A DNA stretch of 64,000 bases, from positions 47,653,802 through 47,717,801 of the forward strand of contig NC_052358.1 in the NCBI RefSeq assembly GCF_009727055.1. The letters are read 5' to 3'. How positions within the stretch are numbered: position 1 is the stretch's first letter; each line of letters starts with the position of its first letter. This DNA is from Benincasa hispida. Lineage: Eukaryota > Streptophyta > Magnoliopsida > Cucurbitales > Cucurbitaceae. The translations under genes and the position numbers were made by a program. Under the pieces are notes generated by a model. The model ran no database searches. It was not told the origin of the DNA and saw only the letters and a program-made list of their open reading frames with translations. Below, in pieces: positions 1 to 13,000 of this stretch.

Positions 1-526
1 TCTTTTGGTCACAATATCCCCCATATACCTCATGACGTAGTATCCACATTCGGTGCTTCCAACTTATAGAGGACGCTATAGAGAAAAAACTAGTAAATAA
101 GAATGAAGTAATCCTTACGCACTAGATGTCTACTTAATATGATGAATAAGTAGTCGTTGTTAATTTATACTTGCCTTTACTTTTCTCCATAAGGTTTGCT
201 TTTAGCTTTTTTTAATATTCATTTGAGATTGAAACATCGCAATTGTCGTATTTGTCAAGAAATAACCACAAATTATTCTAAAATAAAGTAAGCTTTAAAA
301 CAAACACTACAAATGAAAAAGGTTAACTTATGTGTCAGTTATATATCATATATCTCAGTGATGTTATCCTTATTGAGTCTAGGTAGTACACAGTATCATC
401 GTATGCATTTATAGCAAGTAGTGCCCAATGACCACTAGTTAATAAAATATAATTAGTATTTTTATTGCTATTGAAAATTGATAAAAACAAAACGTGTTTT
501 AACTCACCGAGGATTAAAAGGAGCAA
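1..526 (-). pseudogene. Ulp1-type (C48) cysteine protease remnant of the CACTA element
   Basis: Two blocks match the catalytic core of the Ulp1/SENP peptidases carried by plant CACTA and Mutator elements. At about 335-526 a 63-residue segment contains GHWALLAI followed by VYYLDSI, which supply the catalytic His and Asp. At about 1-66 the - strand reads STECGYYVMRYM, the conserved segment with the catalytic Cys (codon at 46-48). About 270 bases separate them, with no continuous frame, so an intron or decay intervenes. The C-terminal end is outside the window. In the host, Ulp1 proteins remove SUMO; what transposon-borne copies do is not settled. All three catalytic residues survive although the neighbouring transposase is broken. 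Confidence 0.7.
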
Positions 527-1269
527 GAACTAATTGGTTTGCTTCTGAGACCATCAGTCTACTACACAGGTTTCGAGTTTTAACTTCCTGAGAGTTATGT
601 CTAGAGGAAATGAGAGATGGATCTACAAAAGTGTGTTGTGAACTTTCCTTTGAATCAATAAAGGATGAGTGCAAGTACCTACAAAAGATTTATAACATAA
701 CTATAGACAACCAATATTGTAAAGAAACGTCAGAACTGAAGTCTACAAAAATAATAATATAACTTATGCCATGTAAGCCACCAAAGTCATTATTTTGACT
801 TCATCCATGTTACAAAAGTTAATTATGTCCTTTCACAGGATACAACTCTTTCGACTAATGCCAAAAAGTCCAACTGGAAGTTGTAAAGAAATACTCTACT
901 CTTTGGCCATCACCTTCTCAACATATCTAAGAATGGATTTCAAAGGTACCAGAAGAATCAATCTTGAGTCACTAACTTCTTTTTTCTTAGTCATTTCCAT
1001 TGAAGATTTCTCCTAATGCAGCAAAATCATAGCAACAAAAGTATATAAAGTAGAAAAATTAGACATTTGATGAACTTAATTTATTTTATTAGTGTCACTT
1101 ACCTTAAAGATTTTCAAATCTTCTACATTGTAATTTACATTCACCTTTATCTTGTCTCTTCGTTTCTCTGGGGACTTAAACTCCTCCACCTTAATCTTCT
1201 CTTTATGTTTCTTTTCATATGCAGTCTTCATTTTGTCTTTTTGTTTATCTTGAGATTCAATCTCATCTG

Positions 1270-2651
1270 CTAAAAATTGCTTTGAGCAATTCCATGTCCA
1301 GAAAATGCTGTAGAAGATGACATTTGAAGATGAGCTTCTAATTCTCTAACACGTTGACAAAGTGCTTTATTCTCACCTACAATTTCCTTGTTTTCATCCT
1401 TCCCATGTTTTGACTTTCGTTTCACTGTATGAAAGTAAACTGTTGGAGTAACAAAACCACCAACCCCACGCACACGCCTGTGCCTTTCTTGAGTACCCAA
1501 AGCTTGTGTTAAGATATCATTGAGAGAGTGATGTTTGAGGTACAATGGATCTATATTATTCTTTGAGATCTCATCCTAAAAAGAAATGAAATTTAATATA
1601 ATTAACCTATATGTCATATACTTCATGTAAATTTGATACTTGTCTTACTATTCGATTGACGACTTATTGAACATCTTCATTGTCGTATTCTCCTTTCTTA
1701 TTAACTCAAGCCTTCTTCCACAGGTTAGCTTGATCGAAATCACTTTCATTTGAAGATACTTTATTCTACATTAAAATGAAGAAAAAAAATTAGATATTAT
1801 GATAAATTTAGGAATCCTGAGAACATATATTAAATTCTTACCATCTCCTCAACAAGGTTAGCATAATCTTTCCTTGAAATTCGATGATTGTACTTATCTT
1901 AGATTGACGTTCTTGTTTCAAGCGTCTTTTTTCCTGTACAAACGTAATGATTATTAGTAGGGAATGACATAACAAATATTTATAAAATTAAATTAATAAT
2001 TTACCTGAAACTTTACATACAATCTCGATCTTACAAACTCTTTCCAATGACTTTGATCAATAAATTAATACTTTTCTGGTGGATTTATCAGAAGTTGAGG
2101 TTCATCTTTAAATGTCATAATGTATTTTGTTGTTAACCAATTCTTAAATTGACGAAAAGCTATTTTTGCAGTTTTCATAATGTTCTTCCTAGATCTTGTA
2201 TCAGTTATAAAGGCGACCTAAACATTGAAAAGTTAGTAAAAATATTACATATATATCTACAATATTATCAAGATAAAAAATTGAATATGTATACCTCAAC
2301 TATACTATATATATTATCTTTCAACTCAGTAGGCACATGTTTCCAAGATGTGTATATAATAGGTACATGATAATGCATAGAGGACCCAATGAAAGACTTT
2401 AACTTAGCTCCATTTTCACCAATGGGTACGCCATCTTCATTGTATTCCACAAACTTCTTTTCTCCTGCACTCCTAATACGTGTTACATCAAACATAATAG
2501 TAGCTTCCCATTCTCTCTTCTTTTGATTGGTGGTTTCATTTAACCTAACAACTACTATTTCTTTGTCACCAAACTCTAAATCTTTGTTACCCACTGTACT
2601 ATGCTCCATCTGGTGTATAAATAAAAAACTACAATCAAATTTAAGAAACAA
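1270..2651 (-). pseudogene. Transposase_24 (Ptta/En/Spm, TnpA-like) remnant
   Basis: The - strand holds several blocks typical of the plant Ptta/En/Spm transposase family (Pfam Transposase_24). The first, 2268-2651, contains an EWEATIMFDVTRIRSAG segment, then GVPIGENGAKLKSFIGS and a VPI.YTSWKHVP motif. Shorter pieces follow: HWKEFVRSR near 2040 and YNHRISRKDYANLVEEM at about 1843-1893. The last, 1270-1545, carries DILTQALGTQE, RRVRGVGGFVTP and a coiled-coil-like tail. The blocks lie in different frames with non-coding DNA between them, consistent with introns, decay or both. In active CACTA elements the partner of Tnp2 binds subterminal repeats; here that role is inference from family and position. 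Confidence 0.7.
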
Positions 2652-2773
2652 TTAGCATTGTATACATATTAAGCAAACAAAAAATCAAATGTGATTGATA
2701 AAAATTATAAATTAAAAAATAATTATCATATTACACAATATATAACCTACCCATAAAATTTTTTTGTAGGTAT

Positions 2774-5700
2774 TCATGTGCCTTCACAATTCGATTGTAC
2801 ATATGTTGACATGTTCTCATCCAAGTCATTATGTACATCAACATTTGACATATCATTGGATATTCCTTTACAGTGTAATATTGTATCTCCAAGTTCGTTG
2901 TCATTATATCTATCTTCAAAGTCCCTTTGTGGTGGGGTAAGCACAATTGACCATCTAACCTCACTTGGATCCTCAACATAAAATGCTTGTCTTGCTTGGG
3001 TTGCTAGTATAAAAGAATCAGACTTGTGACCTATTCTATTTAAATCAACTAAGACAAAACCGAGCTCACCGATTTTGATACCACTATTGTTCTCAACCCA
3101 ATCACATCTAAACATAACAACATTAAACGTATGATAATTTAGTTCCCATATCTCTTGTATCACTCCATAAAAAGACATCTCCAATGATGAGACTTTTATC
3201 TTTTGAACTAGACACTTGCATCATTTTTGCAACTAAACTAACTCCACTATTTTGTACACTTCGATCCTTATCACAAGATTTGTGTGATAGCGACATCCAT
3301 TAATTACGTAACTGTCATACGTATTCACAAAAGGATGAGGACCATGAGCAATCCACCTCAAGTTATCTGAAACTTCAGTATTTCCCATTTCAAGCTCAGT
3401 TGCAACCTACCATGAGAATTTCCATTCAACCCAGGCATTAACAAGTGTATGTAAAATAATAGGTTGAACATTTTACCTCTTCTCGTAGCCAAGATATACA
3501 AGTTTGATTATGTTCCTCTTGAATCCATTTCTAATTTTTGGACTTATTTCGATGTTACCATTGCAAAACCATCATATGTTTTCTTTGAAGTGAACATTGA
3601 AATATTGTATAGTTAGATTTATATCATAAAACTAAATGAAAAAATAAAACCAAAATCATCGAAAAAACTTACAGTAAATATGGTTGCACATCCAAAACAT
3701 ACTGATGAGCTTGATATAAAAGTTCTTGTTCAGGTTTAAAAAAAAACTCCTTTGGACAATGGTCTACCAATATTTGAATTGTCTAAATAGTCTTGTGAAT
3801 TATGAATGTCAAGCCCAATAGGATCTAATCCAGACAGGAAATCAGAACAAAATTAAATGGCTTTTTCTACTATATAACTTTCAGTAATACAACCTTCTGG
3901 ACGATATCTATTTCTCACAGATTTTTTAATGACTTTCATGAATCTTTCAAAAGGATACATCCATCGTAGATATATAGGCCCACAAAGTTTGACTTCTCTA
4001 ACTATGTGTGCTGTGAGATGCACCATAATTGTGAAAAATGAAGGAGGAAAATACTTCTCCAATAACCACAATATAAGCACAATATTTCTTCCAACTTTTC
4101 TAATTGCTGCACATCTAGGACCTTGTTGCATACCGAATTGAAAAATATACACAATTGAGTTATGGCATACCGAACATGTTCTGGTAGCACTGATCTTATC
4201 ATAATAGGAAATAATTGTTGTAAGAGCACATGACAATTGTGAGATTTTAAACTATTAATCTTTAAATCTGTAATCGACACAAGGTCTTTAACATTCGAAG
4301 AGTAACCTTCAGGAACCTTTATTCCTGACAATGTCTTTAAAACACAATGTTTTTCTTCCTTTCTAAGAGTATAACACGCGGGAGGAATGAAGATTTTTTT
4401 GTCACCGCTAACAGGTGCAAGCTCTAGTCGGATTTTTAAATGAACTAAATCACGTCTAGCATTCAATCAATTCTTACTTTTCCCTGGAATATCAAGAAGC
4501 GTACCTAAGATATTCATGTAAACATTTTTTTCAATGTGCATCACATCTAAACAATGCCTGATTTGAAGATCTTTCCAGTATGGCAGCTGAAAAAAAGAAG
4601 ACAACATGTTCCAACAAATCTTTGAACTTCCTTTCGCGGTTTGTTTTTTATTATTCTTCTTTCCTTTAGGAAATTCAAGATCTTTGATTTTTAAATATAT
4701 AGGCTCCTCAGATAGTAGTTCTAAAATTGTACCAAGTTCCTTTTGACTGTTAAACAACTTTTTTTGGTGTTGGTACGAATGATTTCGTGCTAGAAATCTT
4801 TGATGTCCAAGGTATGCCATTGTTTCCCATATTTCAATCTTATATAAGACGTATTGTCTCCACAAATTGGACACACCTTATACCCTTTCACACAACATCC
4901 ACTTAGTTTACCATATGTAGGAAAATCGTTGATTGTCCACAACAAAATTGACAGTGAGTTGAATAATTCTAAGCATCATAACATTCAACACCACTTTTCC
5001 ATAACAATTTTAAATCTTCAATTAATGGTGCTAAGTATGTGTCAATGTCGTCCTCTGGTTGTTTTGGATCTGGAATCAACATTGATAGCATCATGTACTT
5101 TCTTTTCATACACAACCATGGTGGAAGATTATAAATAACCATCACTATAGGCCAACAACTATATTTAGAACTCATTTCACCATGTGGATTTACTCCATCA
5201 ACTGACAATGCCAAACGACGATTCCTAGGTTCAGAACCGAAGTCTAGCCATTTAGAGTCTACTAACTTCCAAGCTGGAGAGTCTGTAGGATGTCGTAACT
5301 TACCATCTACAATTCTTTCATCAACGTGCCAAGTCAAGTTTTTCGCACAATCAATACTTCTAAAAAGCCTTTTGAATCGTGGAATTGGTGGAAAGTACCA
5401 TATCACTTTTGAAAGGTATTTGTTTTTTCCCACATTTTGTATCATTCCTATTTTTCCACCTTGATTCACCACATTCAGGACATTCAATTGCATCTGCAAA
5501 TTCTTTTCTATACAAACAATAATCATTTGGGCATGCATGAATCTTCTCATATTCTATTCCTAGTGGACCTAAAGTTTTCTTTGCTTCATACATTGAATTT
5601 GAGAGCTCATTGCTAGTGGGTTAAATTTCCTTTAAAGTTTTGAGTAGTTCTGAAAAACTAGTATCACTTTATCCATATCTAACTTTTAAATTATACAATT

Positions 5701-6132
5701 TGACTAATGTAGACAACTTAGTGTGTTTTTTGCACCCTTCATATAATGGTTTTTAGCATCATTAAGCAACTTCTCGAATCCATTTGGATCTCTTGAATAT
5801 TCCTTGTGAGCAACTTCAACCATTTTTTTTAAACTTCCTACACTAGTCTCTTCATACATATAGGTGTCAAACTTAGAAGATTCTCCACAGAATGATGAGT
5901 TCGGAAGTTTTTTCCCATGCCAAAACCAAATTTTATAACTTTCATCAATCCCATTGACATATAAATATTCTCTAATATCCTTGCTACTATGCTTTTCACA
6001 ATTCCCACATTTCAAACAAAGACAACGAATATAGGAGCTATTTGTATTAGAAAATCCAAATTTTATGAAGTTTTCCACACCCAATTCATAATTTTTGGAT
6101 AACCTACTCTTGTGCATCCATGATTTATCCAT
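2774..6132 (-). pseudogene. Tnp2 transposase with DUF4218/DUF4216 regions, broken
   Basis: The likely original start is the Met at 6132, opening the transposase-associated domain (MDKSWM, then GVENFIKFGFSN, IRCLCLKC, and an IWFWHGKKLP end). A cysteine-bearing block follows (HACPNDYCLYRKEF, then CPECGESRW) at 5360-5593. After a frame change comes the Tnp2 core at 4969-5400 (DFGSEPRNRRLALSVDGVNP, IPDPKQPEDDIDTYLAPLI) and its continuation at 4467-4874 (RHCLDVMHIEKNVYMN). DUF4218 at 3853-4466 is split over two frames near 4100 (SHNCHVLLQQLFPI, then VREVKLCGPIYLRWMYPFER). DUF4216 lies at 2774-3184 (VDLNRIGHKSDSFILATQA, QAFYVEDP). At least three frame changes plus in-frame stops make this a pseudogene. 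Confidence 0.85.
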
Positions 6133-6656
6133 GATTATAAATCTAGTAAGAAAAGATGATAAACAATGATCAACTTCAAAAAACAAGTTGTGGAAAATAA
6201 ACAAGTTCCCGATACATACAACTTGTCATTTCTAGCTCTACAACATTCAAACCTCGAGAAAGTAAGACAAATTAGAGAATCTCAAGGTAAATCAAAGAAC
6301 AAAGACAAACACATCTAAAAAAATTGAACCCATGGTGTAATCAAACCTCAAAAAATTGAACCCAAGGTGTGCACGTGCTCTAATGTGCTAAACATATATT
6401 AATTCCAACAACTAAAAATTGAACCCAAGTTTGGCAAAGCATTACTTAGTTCATAAAGCCCCCAACAAATTAGATACATTGACATATCTAACTTTGGCAA
6501 GCATTTAATTAAAGAAAAATAACAGGTTCTCTAAAATTAAAGCCCTAACTTTGCCAAAGTGGCAATCCCAACTATGGCAAGTTCTCTAAAATTCAATCTC
6601 ATTCAATATGAAACAAGAGTTTATTATGAGATTCAAGAATATACATGAGAGATTAA

Positions 6657-6920
6657 ACCCTAACTTTGAAAGTTCAAGCCTCAAACCAAAAAAATCAAGC
6701 CCTAACTTTGAAAGTTCATGCCTCAAACCAAGAAAATCAAGCCCTAACTTTGAAACTTCATGCTTCAAACCAAGAAAATCAAGAATTAAACCTAACCTAA
6801 ACAAGATTAAGCCTAATCTAAACAAGAAAATCAAGATTAAGCCTAATCAAATCAAGAAAATCAAGACTTAAACCCAATCTAAATAAGAAAATCAAGATTA
6901 AGCCCTAACTTTGAAAGTTC
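6657..6920. repeat. 42-bp tandem repeats in the CACTA subterminal region
   Basis: A unit of about 42 bp built from CCCTAACTTTGAAAGTTCA, GCCTCAAACC and AAGAAAATCAAG repeats about three times from 6657 and again in degenerate form to about 6920. It lies between the transposase start (6132) and the CACTA terminus (7400), where CACTA elements carry subterminal repeats bound by their TnpA-like protein. A binding role is inference from position. Confidence 0.7.
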
Positions 6921-7200
6921 ATGCCTCAAATCTACTTACTTCAATGAAGAATCTCTTCAAAATTGATGGAATAACAAAGATGCATCAAAGGGAAGTGAAA
7001 AACCAAGAAGATTTCAAGTGTATTGCGCAAAAAATCAATTGTATAGACTGCAAATCGACTGCTGGAATTTGTTTTAAATCTGTTTGATAGAGTCGCGACG
7101 CTACTAAAAGAGCGTTGTAAGCGTGTGTGAGGCGCGCACGTTTTTCATTTTTCCGTCAAAATACGTAGCGTTGCAACACTACCCCATATATTTTATAATT

Positions 7201-7400
7201 CTTGACGTTTTAATTGAACTTGAAATTTTTAAAACGTCAAGTACTGTATTTTCTAGGAAAATTGCAAAACCCCCGTTTTTTAAATCAATTCTTGAAGTTT
7301 TTTTTATATTTAAAATCATCTATTTCTTGACATTTTTTTTCATGAAAAGGTCAAATATTTAAAATTGCAAACGTCAAGAAATGTGGTTTTTCTTGTAGTG
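7201..7400 (-). repeat. CACTA terminal inverted repeat end and TTGACGTTT subterminal motifs
   Basis: The last bases, read on the - strand, begin CACTACAAGAAAAACC. Within the last 200 bp the motif CTTGACGTTT or its complement AAACGTCAAG recurs in both orientations: 7201, 7231, 7370, and degenerate copies at 7291 and 7326. Short inverted motifs in this position are usual for CACTA ends. Confidence 0.75.
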
Positions 7401-7406
7401 CACCTG

Positions 7407-7863
7407 CATTTTTAGAACGAATCCATGGTGATATATGTGGACCTATTAATTCACTAAGTAGACCATTTAGATATTTTATGGTATTAATAGACACAACCAA
7501 CAGATGGTCACACGTGTGCTTATTATCAACTCGAAATCTTGCATTTGCAAAATTACTTGTTCAAATAATTAAGTTAAGAGCATAATTTCCTGATTATACA
7601 ATTAAGACCATTCGTCTTGATAATACTAGTGAATTTACATCTTAAGCTTTTGATAATTATTGTATGTCAATTGGGATAAATGTTCAACATTCTGTAACTC
7701 ATGTTCATACACAGAATGTTTTAGCAGAATCATTCATAAAACGTTTGTAGTTAATTGCTAGACAATTGCTTATAGAGCTAAGCTTCCTACATTTGTATGC
7801 GCACATGCTATTTTGCATGCAGAGTCATTTGTACACATTAGGCTAGTAGTTTATTATAAGTAT
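7407..7863 (+). pseudogene. Copia-type integrase core remnant
   Basis: Conceptual translation of the + strand gives RIHGDICGPI, then RYFMVLIDTTNRWSHVCLL, IRLDNTSEFTS and AESFIKRL. These are the rve integrase core blocks of a Ty1/copia polyprotein, including the DNxxEF catalytic neighbourhood. In-frame stops occur after LRA, before AFDNYC and after IKRL. Nothing of gag or reverse transcriptase adjoins. The relic begins immediately outside the CACTA end at 7400, so the CACTA probably inserted into this older Copia copy; the rest would then lie beyond the window's left edge. Confidence 0.75.
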
Positions 7864-9320
7864 GTGATAACTTGTAGAAATACAAGTTATTTTACTTCTT
7901 TTATCTAAAACAATTAGGAAAAAAACTCTAAAAATGCAACAAGTTGATAAGGAATCCATAAAAATAATTATATCATGCGATCACACACACAAAGTCTCTT
8001 TATCTACGAAAGTTATAAAAATTGTGCTTTTTTTGGTGTAGAAAATCTACTTATACGATCGCAAGGAATTATCAACGCCAACATTGAAATCGTATAGTTG
8101 AACAAGTTGGTAGCCTTATGCGATAAAGGATGACATGATGCATGAGTGGTGAAAGTCACATTAGAGACCAAGTTGATAGCTGACAAGAAAGCTTCACGAC
8201 GGAGCTAATGAACTTCTGACGCGGAGCAGGCGACACATCAGGACATGAATTTAATGTACCTTATTAGCATAATCATTAGTAAGAGAAGAAAAAGTTGCAC
8301 CTTGACGCCTATAAATACACAACAAAATTTCCATGCAAAAACACAACCAAGATATTGGATAAAAACTCTGCACAAATTCTTATTCAAAAAACACTTCCTC
8401 TTCGACCCTCGTGAAATCTTAAGTAAAAGCTTAGGATTCCTCTCTGGATATAGAAAGAAAAGCTCACCTTCAACACACTCTTTGTGAAGTAATCGTTTAC
8501 AAAGCTGAAGGGAGAAAGGAATTGCATATCACGACTTGACTTTCTATCTCTATCTCTTTTCTTCTACAGTTGTTATTTGTATTGTGCAAACGTTGAAAGA
8601 CTTCTTTTTCTCAATGTGAATGTATTTACAATTTATCTCTTATCCATCACCTCAACTTTACCATGAGCAACTAATTTCTTTACGGGTTGAGAAATATTGC
8701 AGCTAACATGAACTAAGGCTTAATCATGTATTCAACTTGTTTTATTATGCTTTATAAACTATTTGAATAAGTCGAAAGATTATTCTAAGTAAATTAAATT
8801 TAGGTTTGAAAAGATAGATTAAATTTAGGTTTGAAAAGACCAATGATTTAGACCTCATAAAACAAGAAGAGAGTATCTTTAGAAATAAAGAAACATCCTT
8901 TACATCAAATATTCATCACATGTATCCTAGAAACAGGATATTGTGGCTAAATACATTGAGAAGTATAGGTTGTAATTTTTGAGTAGTTTGTTTGAATGCA
9001 TGATGTATGCTTTTATTTAGGCATGTTAGTGAATATTTTGCTCAACTCTACATTCATTCGAATCTTGTACTTCTCGCATAGACTATTTCACTCTCAAGTG
9101 TGATTTCCATCTCATTAATCACTCTTTATTTTAGCAATAGAATACGATAAAAATCATCGCATATTTAGTAAACAACTCGTGTCAAGATCGAAACAATATT
9201 TACCATTGCATATATAGAACGCAATCCCTGAGTTTGACTCTAGACTCACCAGGACTTTCGTTAGACTTATACTTGGGTTTAACTAGGTAAAACAATGTGT
9301 TAATAAAACAACACATAACA
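7864..9320 (+). repeat. LTR-like non-coding stretch, boundaries uncertain
   Basis: The stretch starts TGATAACTTGTAGAAATA next to the Copia integrase relic. It has a promoter-like TATAAATA at about 8310 followed by a CT-rich leader-like section, and ends in a run with CTAGACTCACCAGG and AACACATAACA. This layout (TG start, internal TATA, no gene) resembles a retrotransposon LTR. A short direct repeat of about 29 bp (ATTAAATTTAGGTTTGAAAAG) occurs twice near 8790-8840. I see no partner LTR or target duplication, so the family and both ends are inference. The small ORF at 8245-8487 has no recognisable domain. Confidence 0.35.
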
Positions 9321-10072
9321 CTTACTCCATCACTATACAATAAATTTGTTCGAAAGATAACTTGAACACTTATTTACAAAATCATTACCTACCGCAACCT
9401 TTGAAAAACTGGTGCACAACGTTGGAATGTGGCGACTTAGAGAACTCAAGTGATGTTTCTATGAGGGGGAATAAATATACTTTTTAAAAGTATCAGATTA
9501 TATGAAATATATACTATTTTTCCTTCACTATGATTTTTTCCAAGTGAATTTTTTCCTATTAAGGTTTTAAGAAGACATATTTCATATATAATGGACATCT
9601 AAAAGAGAGTATTGGACATGATTTTTTCCCATATGTTTATATCGTATTTACTTGCTTATAAATAGTGCCATTTTGTAGGTTTTGAAAGAATCAATAAAAA
9701 AAAATGAGAGAAAATAGAGAAATTCATTTTATTTATTTTTTTGTTATTTATATATTATATTATATTTTTTTCTATATCCCTGTGCTGTTTCTCAAATTCA
9801 CAACCTTTATGATTTTTATCAACCAGAAAAAACTTTGATGACCCGGATACGTTGACCCGAGTACTCAATTCAACAGCCAACGCCCATTCGAAGTATCTTT
9901 CTCAAATCTCAAAGACGTGTTGGACGCATCAGATTTCATTGTCAGCGGTTCCCTTTCCCTTCGTCTGTTGCTCGCCGAAGAACCTTTACTTCGCCGAAAG
10001 ATCATCCCTCCGCCGCCTCCAGTTACCTCTGCAACCGAACAGAAGAAGAAACGATTACAGTCGTCTCATTTC
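9321..10072 (+). promoter_or_regulatory. Upstream region and 5' UTR of the ERD2-related gene
   Basis: AT-rich DNA without a recognisable element, turning more GC-rich from about 9840, where the transcribed leader probably begins. An ATG at 9917 is in frame with the gene start at 10073 and no stop lies between, giving a possible 52-residue extension with a proline run. A second ATG at 9852 opens an unrelated 74-codon frame that overlaps the start. The exact transcription start cannot be read from the sequence. Confidence 0.4.
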
Positions 10073-13000
10073 ATGAGGCCGGCAAGAAATTCGATCCACA
10101 TCGTGTCGGCATGGGTCCGGCGACAGCCGCCGAAGGTGAAGGCCTTTTTGGCCGTTGTTCTTGGCATGCTGGCTCTGGTGGCACTTCGATTCATCGTTCA
10201 CGATCACGACAATCTATTTGTCGCTGCCGAGGCATTGCACTCCATTGGGATATCGGTTCTCATCTATAAGCTCATGAAGGAGAGAACTTGTGCTGGTAAT
10301 CCTTTGATTTTCGTGGTTAAATGCCCTTAGATAATTATTTTCTGGAGGTTAATTTATAGGTTTTCATTCCAAATGGACTGACAAGTAAAATTATTTGTCG
10401 AAATTTGTATTATGGATTCGGAATTTATACTTTTGTTCGCTTGTCCCTAATTATTTCTTTTCCAGCATCTATTTGGCCTTTAGCTGAGATGAACTATGGG
10501 AATTCAGGAATCCTCTTTGTTAGTTAATTTAATGAGATTATATAGTTATTCTCGTTAAAGTGACCACCTTTTATTGAGAAAGAATGAAAGAATACGCTGA
10601 GATATGGTAATAAAGGCCTCAAAATGGAGCCAAACTGCTTGTTGTTGGAAAATGACCTTAGTCACAAAGTAGGGGAACCTTAAAGTTTAATCTTCACGGG
10701 ACTTGTTAGGGTTCCGTCTATTCTCTAATCCTTCATTCAAATGCTTATGTTGCATAGGCAGCAATTTATAGTTCTATTTAGAGCGGTTGCACTTGTAATT
10801 GTGTGAATTCACTATTCAGACATGCACAAATGGTTATCTCTTTGAAATTTAGGCCCCATTTAATGACAAATTAAGCCTATGAACGCTAATTCCTCATATT
10901 GGTTTATTTGCTTTGTTGTCTATGTTTTAAGCTCCAGCCCAAGTTGTTTTGGAATTTGGTTAAGGATTCAAATCTTCCAAAGGAAAGATGAAAACGATGA
11001 TTGAGAAATTGTGAGATAACAAGCACAATTCAAACTTGTATGGTCATCACACGAGACCTTAGTATTTGGTTTCGTGTCATTTAAGTTATGGTTTTAATTT
11101 CTCTTGCAAATCATGTTGTTTTGAATCAGTTGTGTCAATGTTTTAAAAAGCCCTCTCGGGTGCGCACCTAGGCTCAAGGCGCAGGTCTGACACCTTCCCT
11201 TGAAAAGGCGAGGCTCACAAAATAAGGCGCGCGCATTTTGTGAAGCCCCAAGGCTTTAAGCCCCGGGCCTCGGAGCTTTTTCATTATTTTTAAAATATAG
11301 TTACAATTAAGGTTTTTCCTTCTTTATTAACTAAAAAAACATAATTTAGTAAACCTAAATGCAAAACTTGTGTTTAGAGGTCGTTTTTTTATATTTCCAC
11401 TTCGACTATGCTTTATCTTCTTTATGTATTACTTTTATATGTGTGCCTCACAAAGAAAAGCTCGCGCTTTTTTTTTTTTTTTTTGCACCTTGCGCTTAAA
11501 CCCCAAAAGACTATTGTGCCTTGAGCTTTAAAAAACATTGAGTTGGGTACTCCTGTTGCTTCTTTTTGCTTATTGATTGCTCTAGATGTTCTCTCTATGC
11601 ATTCCCTCTTTCACACACTATTGGGAAACATCTTATGGTTTTGCAGGATTATCGCTCAAGTCTCAAGAATTAACCGCCATCTTCTTGGCTGTGAGGTTGT
11701 ATTGTAGTTTTGTTATGGAGTATGATATACACACCCTATTAGATTTAGCAACACTGGCCACAACCCTCTGGGTGATATATATGATCCGTTTCAAACTTAA
11801 GTCAAGCTACATGGAGGATAAAGACAACTTTGCATTATATTATGTGGTAAGGTTCTGTTTGTTAAGCTCCTTCTCCCCAATCTTTAGGAGAAACTAACCA
11901 ATTAGATTTTATATCATCCTTGTCATATATATAGAAGGTTCTTTCTGTTGCTTGCGTTACTAACATCATTAGTTCTTTTTTCTAAGAAGACAATTTCATT
12001 GAAAAGAGAAATATAAAAAACGAGGAGGAAACCCCTGGCTAATTAGTATTATTAATCATTGATGTTTCTTGTGGCCATGGAAACAAGTGTTTTTTTTTTT
12101 TTTGTGGGGGGGGGGTTGGTTTTATGTGCAGGACTAGTGAGTTGGATGCATATTTCTGTGGCTTATTAAATATCTCGACTTTATCTTTTGGATGCAGATA
12201 GCACCCTGTGCGGTGTTGGCTTTACTTATTCATCCATCAACTTCTCATCACTTTGTTAACAGAGTTTTCTGGGCCTTTTGTGTGTATCTGGAAGCTGTTT
12301 CAGTGTTGCCCCAGTTGCGAGTGATGCAGAACACTAAGGTACAATATTGCACGACGAAATGAATTTACTTGCCTTACAAAACTACATATTTGGTGAGGTG
12401 TTAACACCAAACTTCCTCCCCTCAACTTTCAGATTGTCGAACCGTTTACTGCTCACTATGTATTTGCCTTGGGTATTGCAAGATTTCTTAGCTGCGCTCA
12501 TTGGGTTCTCCAGGTTTGGTTTTCTATAGTTTCTCTTGATTCTAGCACTGGTTTGTATCTGTACTTGCTTTGTTATTTAAAATACTAAACTCTACAATCT
12601 TTGATTTTTTATTGCTCTGGTTTCTTGTTCTTCAACTGTGTTGGATTTTTTATCCTGAAGAAAAACTGAGTTGGAACTAACCGTATTACATGCATTTCCA
12701 AATTAATATACATTAATAAAACCTACCACATTTAAGCTGTATATATCTAATTGGTCACATCCCTTTTATTTTTTCCGTCTACAAATTCACTTTTGGGATT
12801 TGCTATTGATGGGATGATGGCATTGCCTTCGATTCTATATTCAGGTCTTGGATAGTCGTGGACATCTTCTAGTAGCTCTCGGTTATGGGTTATGGCCATC
12901 AATGGTTCTAATCTCAGAAATTGTGCAGACTTTTATCCTAGCTGACTTCTGTTACTATTATGTGAAGAGGTTAGCCCATCTTCTTTATTTGGAAAATTCG

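Larger units (their letters stand above)
1..7400 (-). mobile_element. CACTA (En/Spm) DNA transposon, partial and inactive
   Basis: The element runs leftward and is cut by the window start. Its 5' end is defined at 7400: read on the - strand the sequence begins CACTACAAGAAAAACCACAT, the canonical CACTA terminus. Inside this end lie subterminal repeats and then, in order on the - strand, relics of a Tnp2 transposase with DUF4218 and DUF4216 regions, a Transposase_24 (Ptta/En/Spm) protein and a Ulp1-type cysteine protease. This domain order is that of plant CACTA elements carrying a Ulp1 gene. Stops and frame changes break the transposase, so autonomous movement is unlikely. The other terminus and the 3-bp target duplication lie outside the window; the three bases next to the seen end are CAC. 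Confidence 0.9.

Noticed and set aside
6608..6871. 87-codon repeat protein (KPRKSSPNFESS units)
   Set aside because: It is the translation of 42-bp subterminal DNA repeats of the CACTA; the unit length being a multiple of three keeps the frame open by chance.
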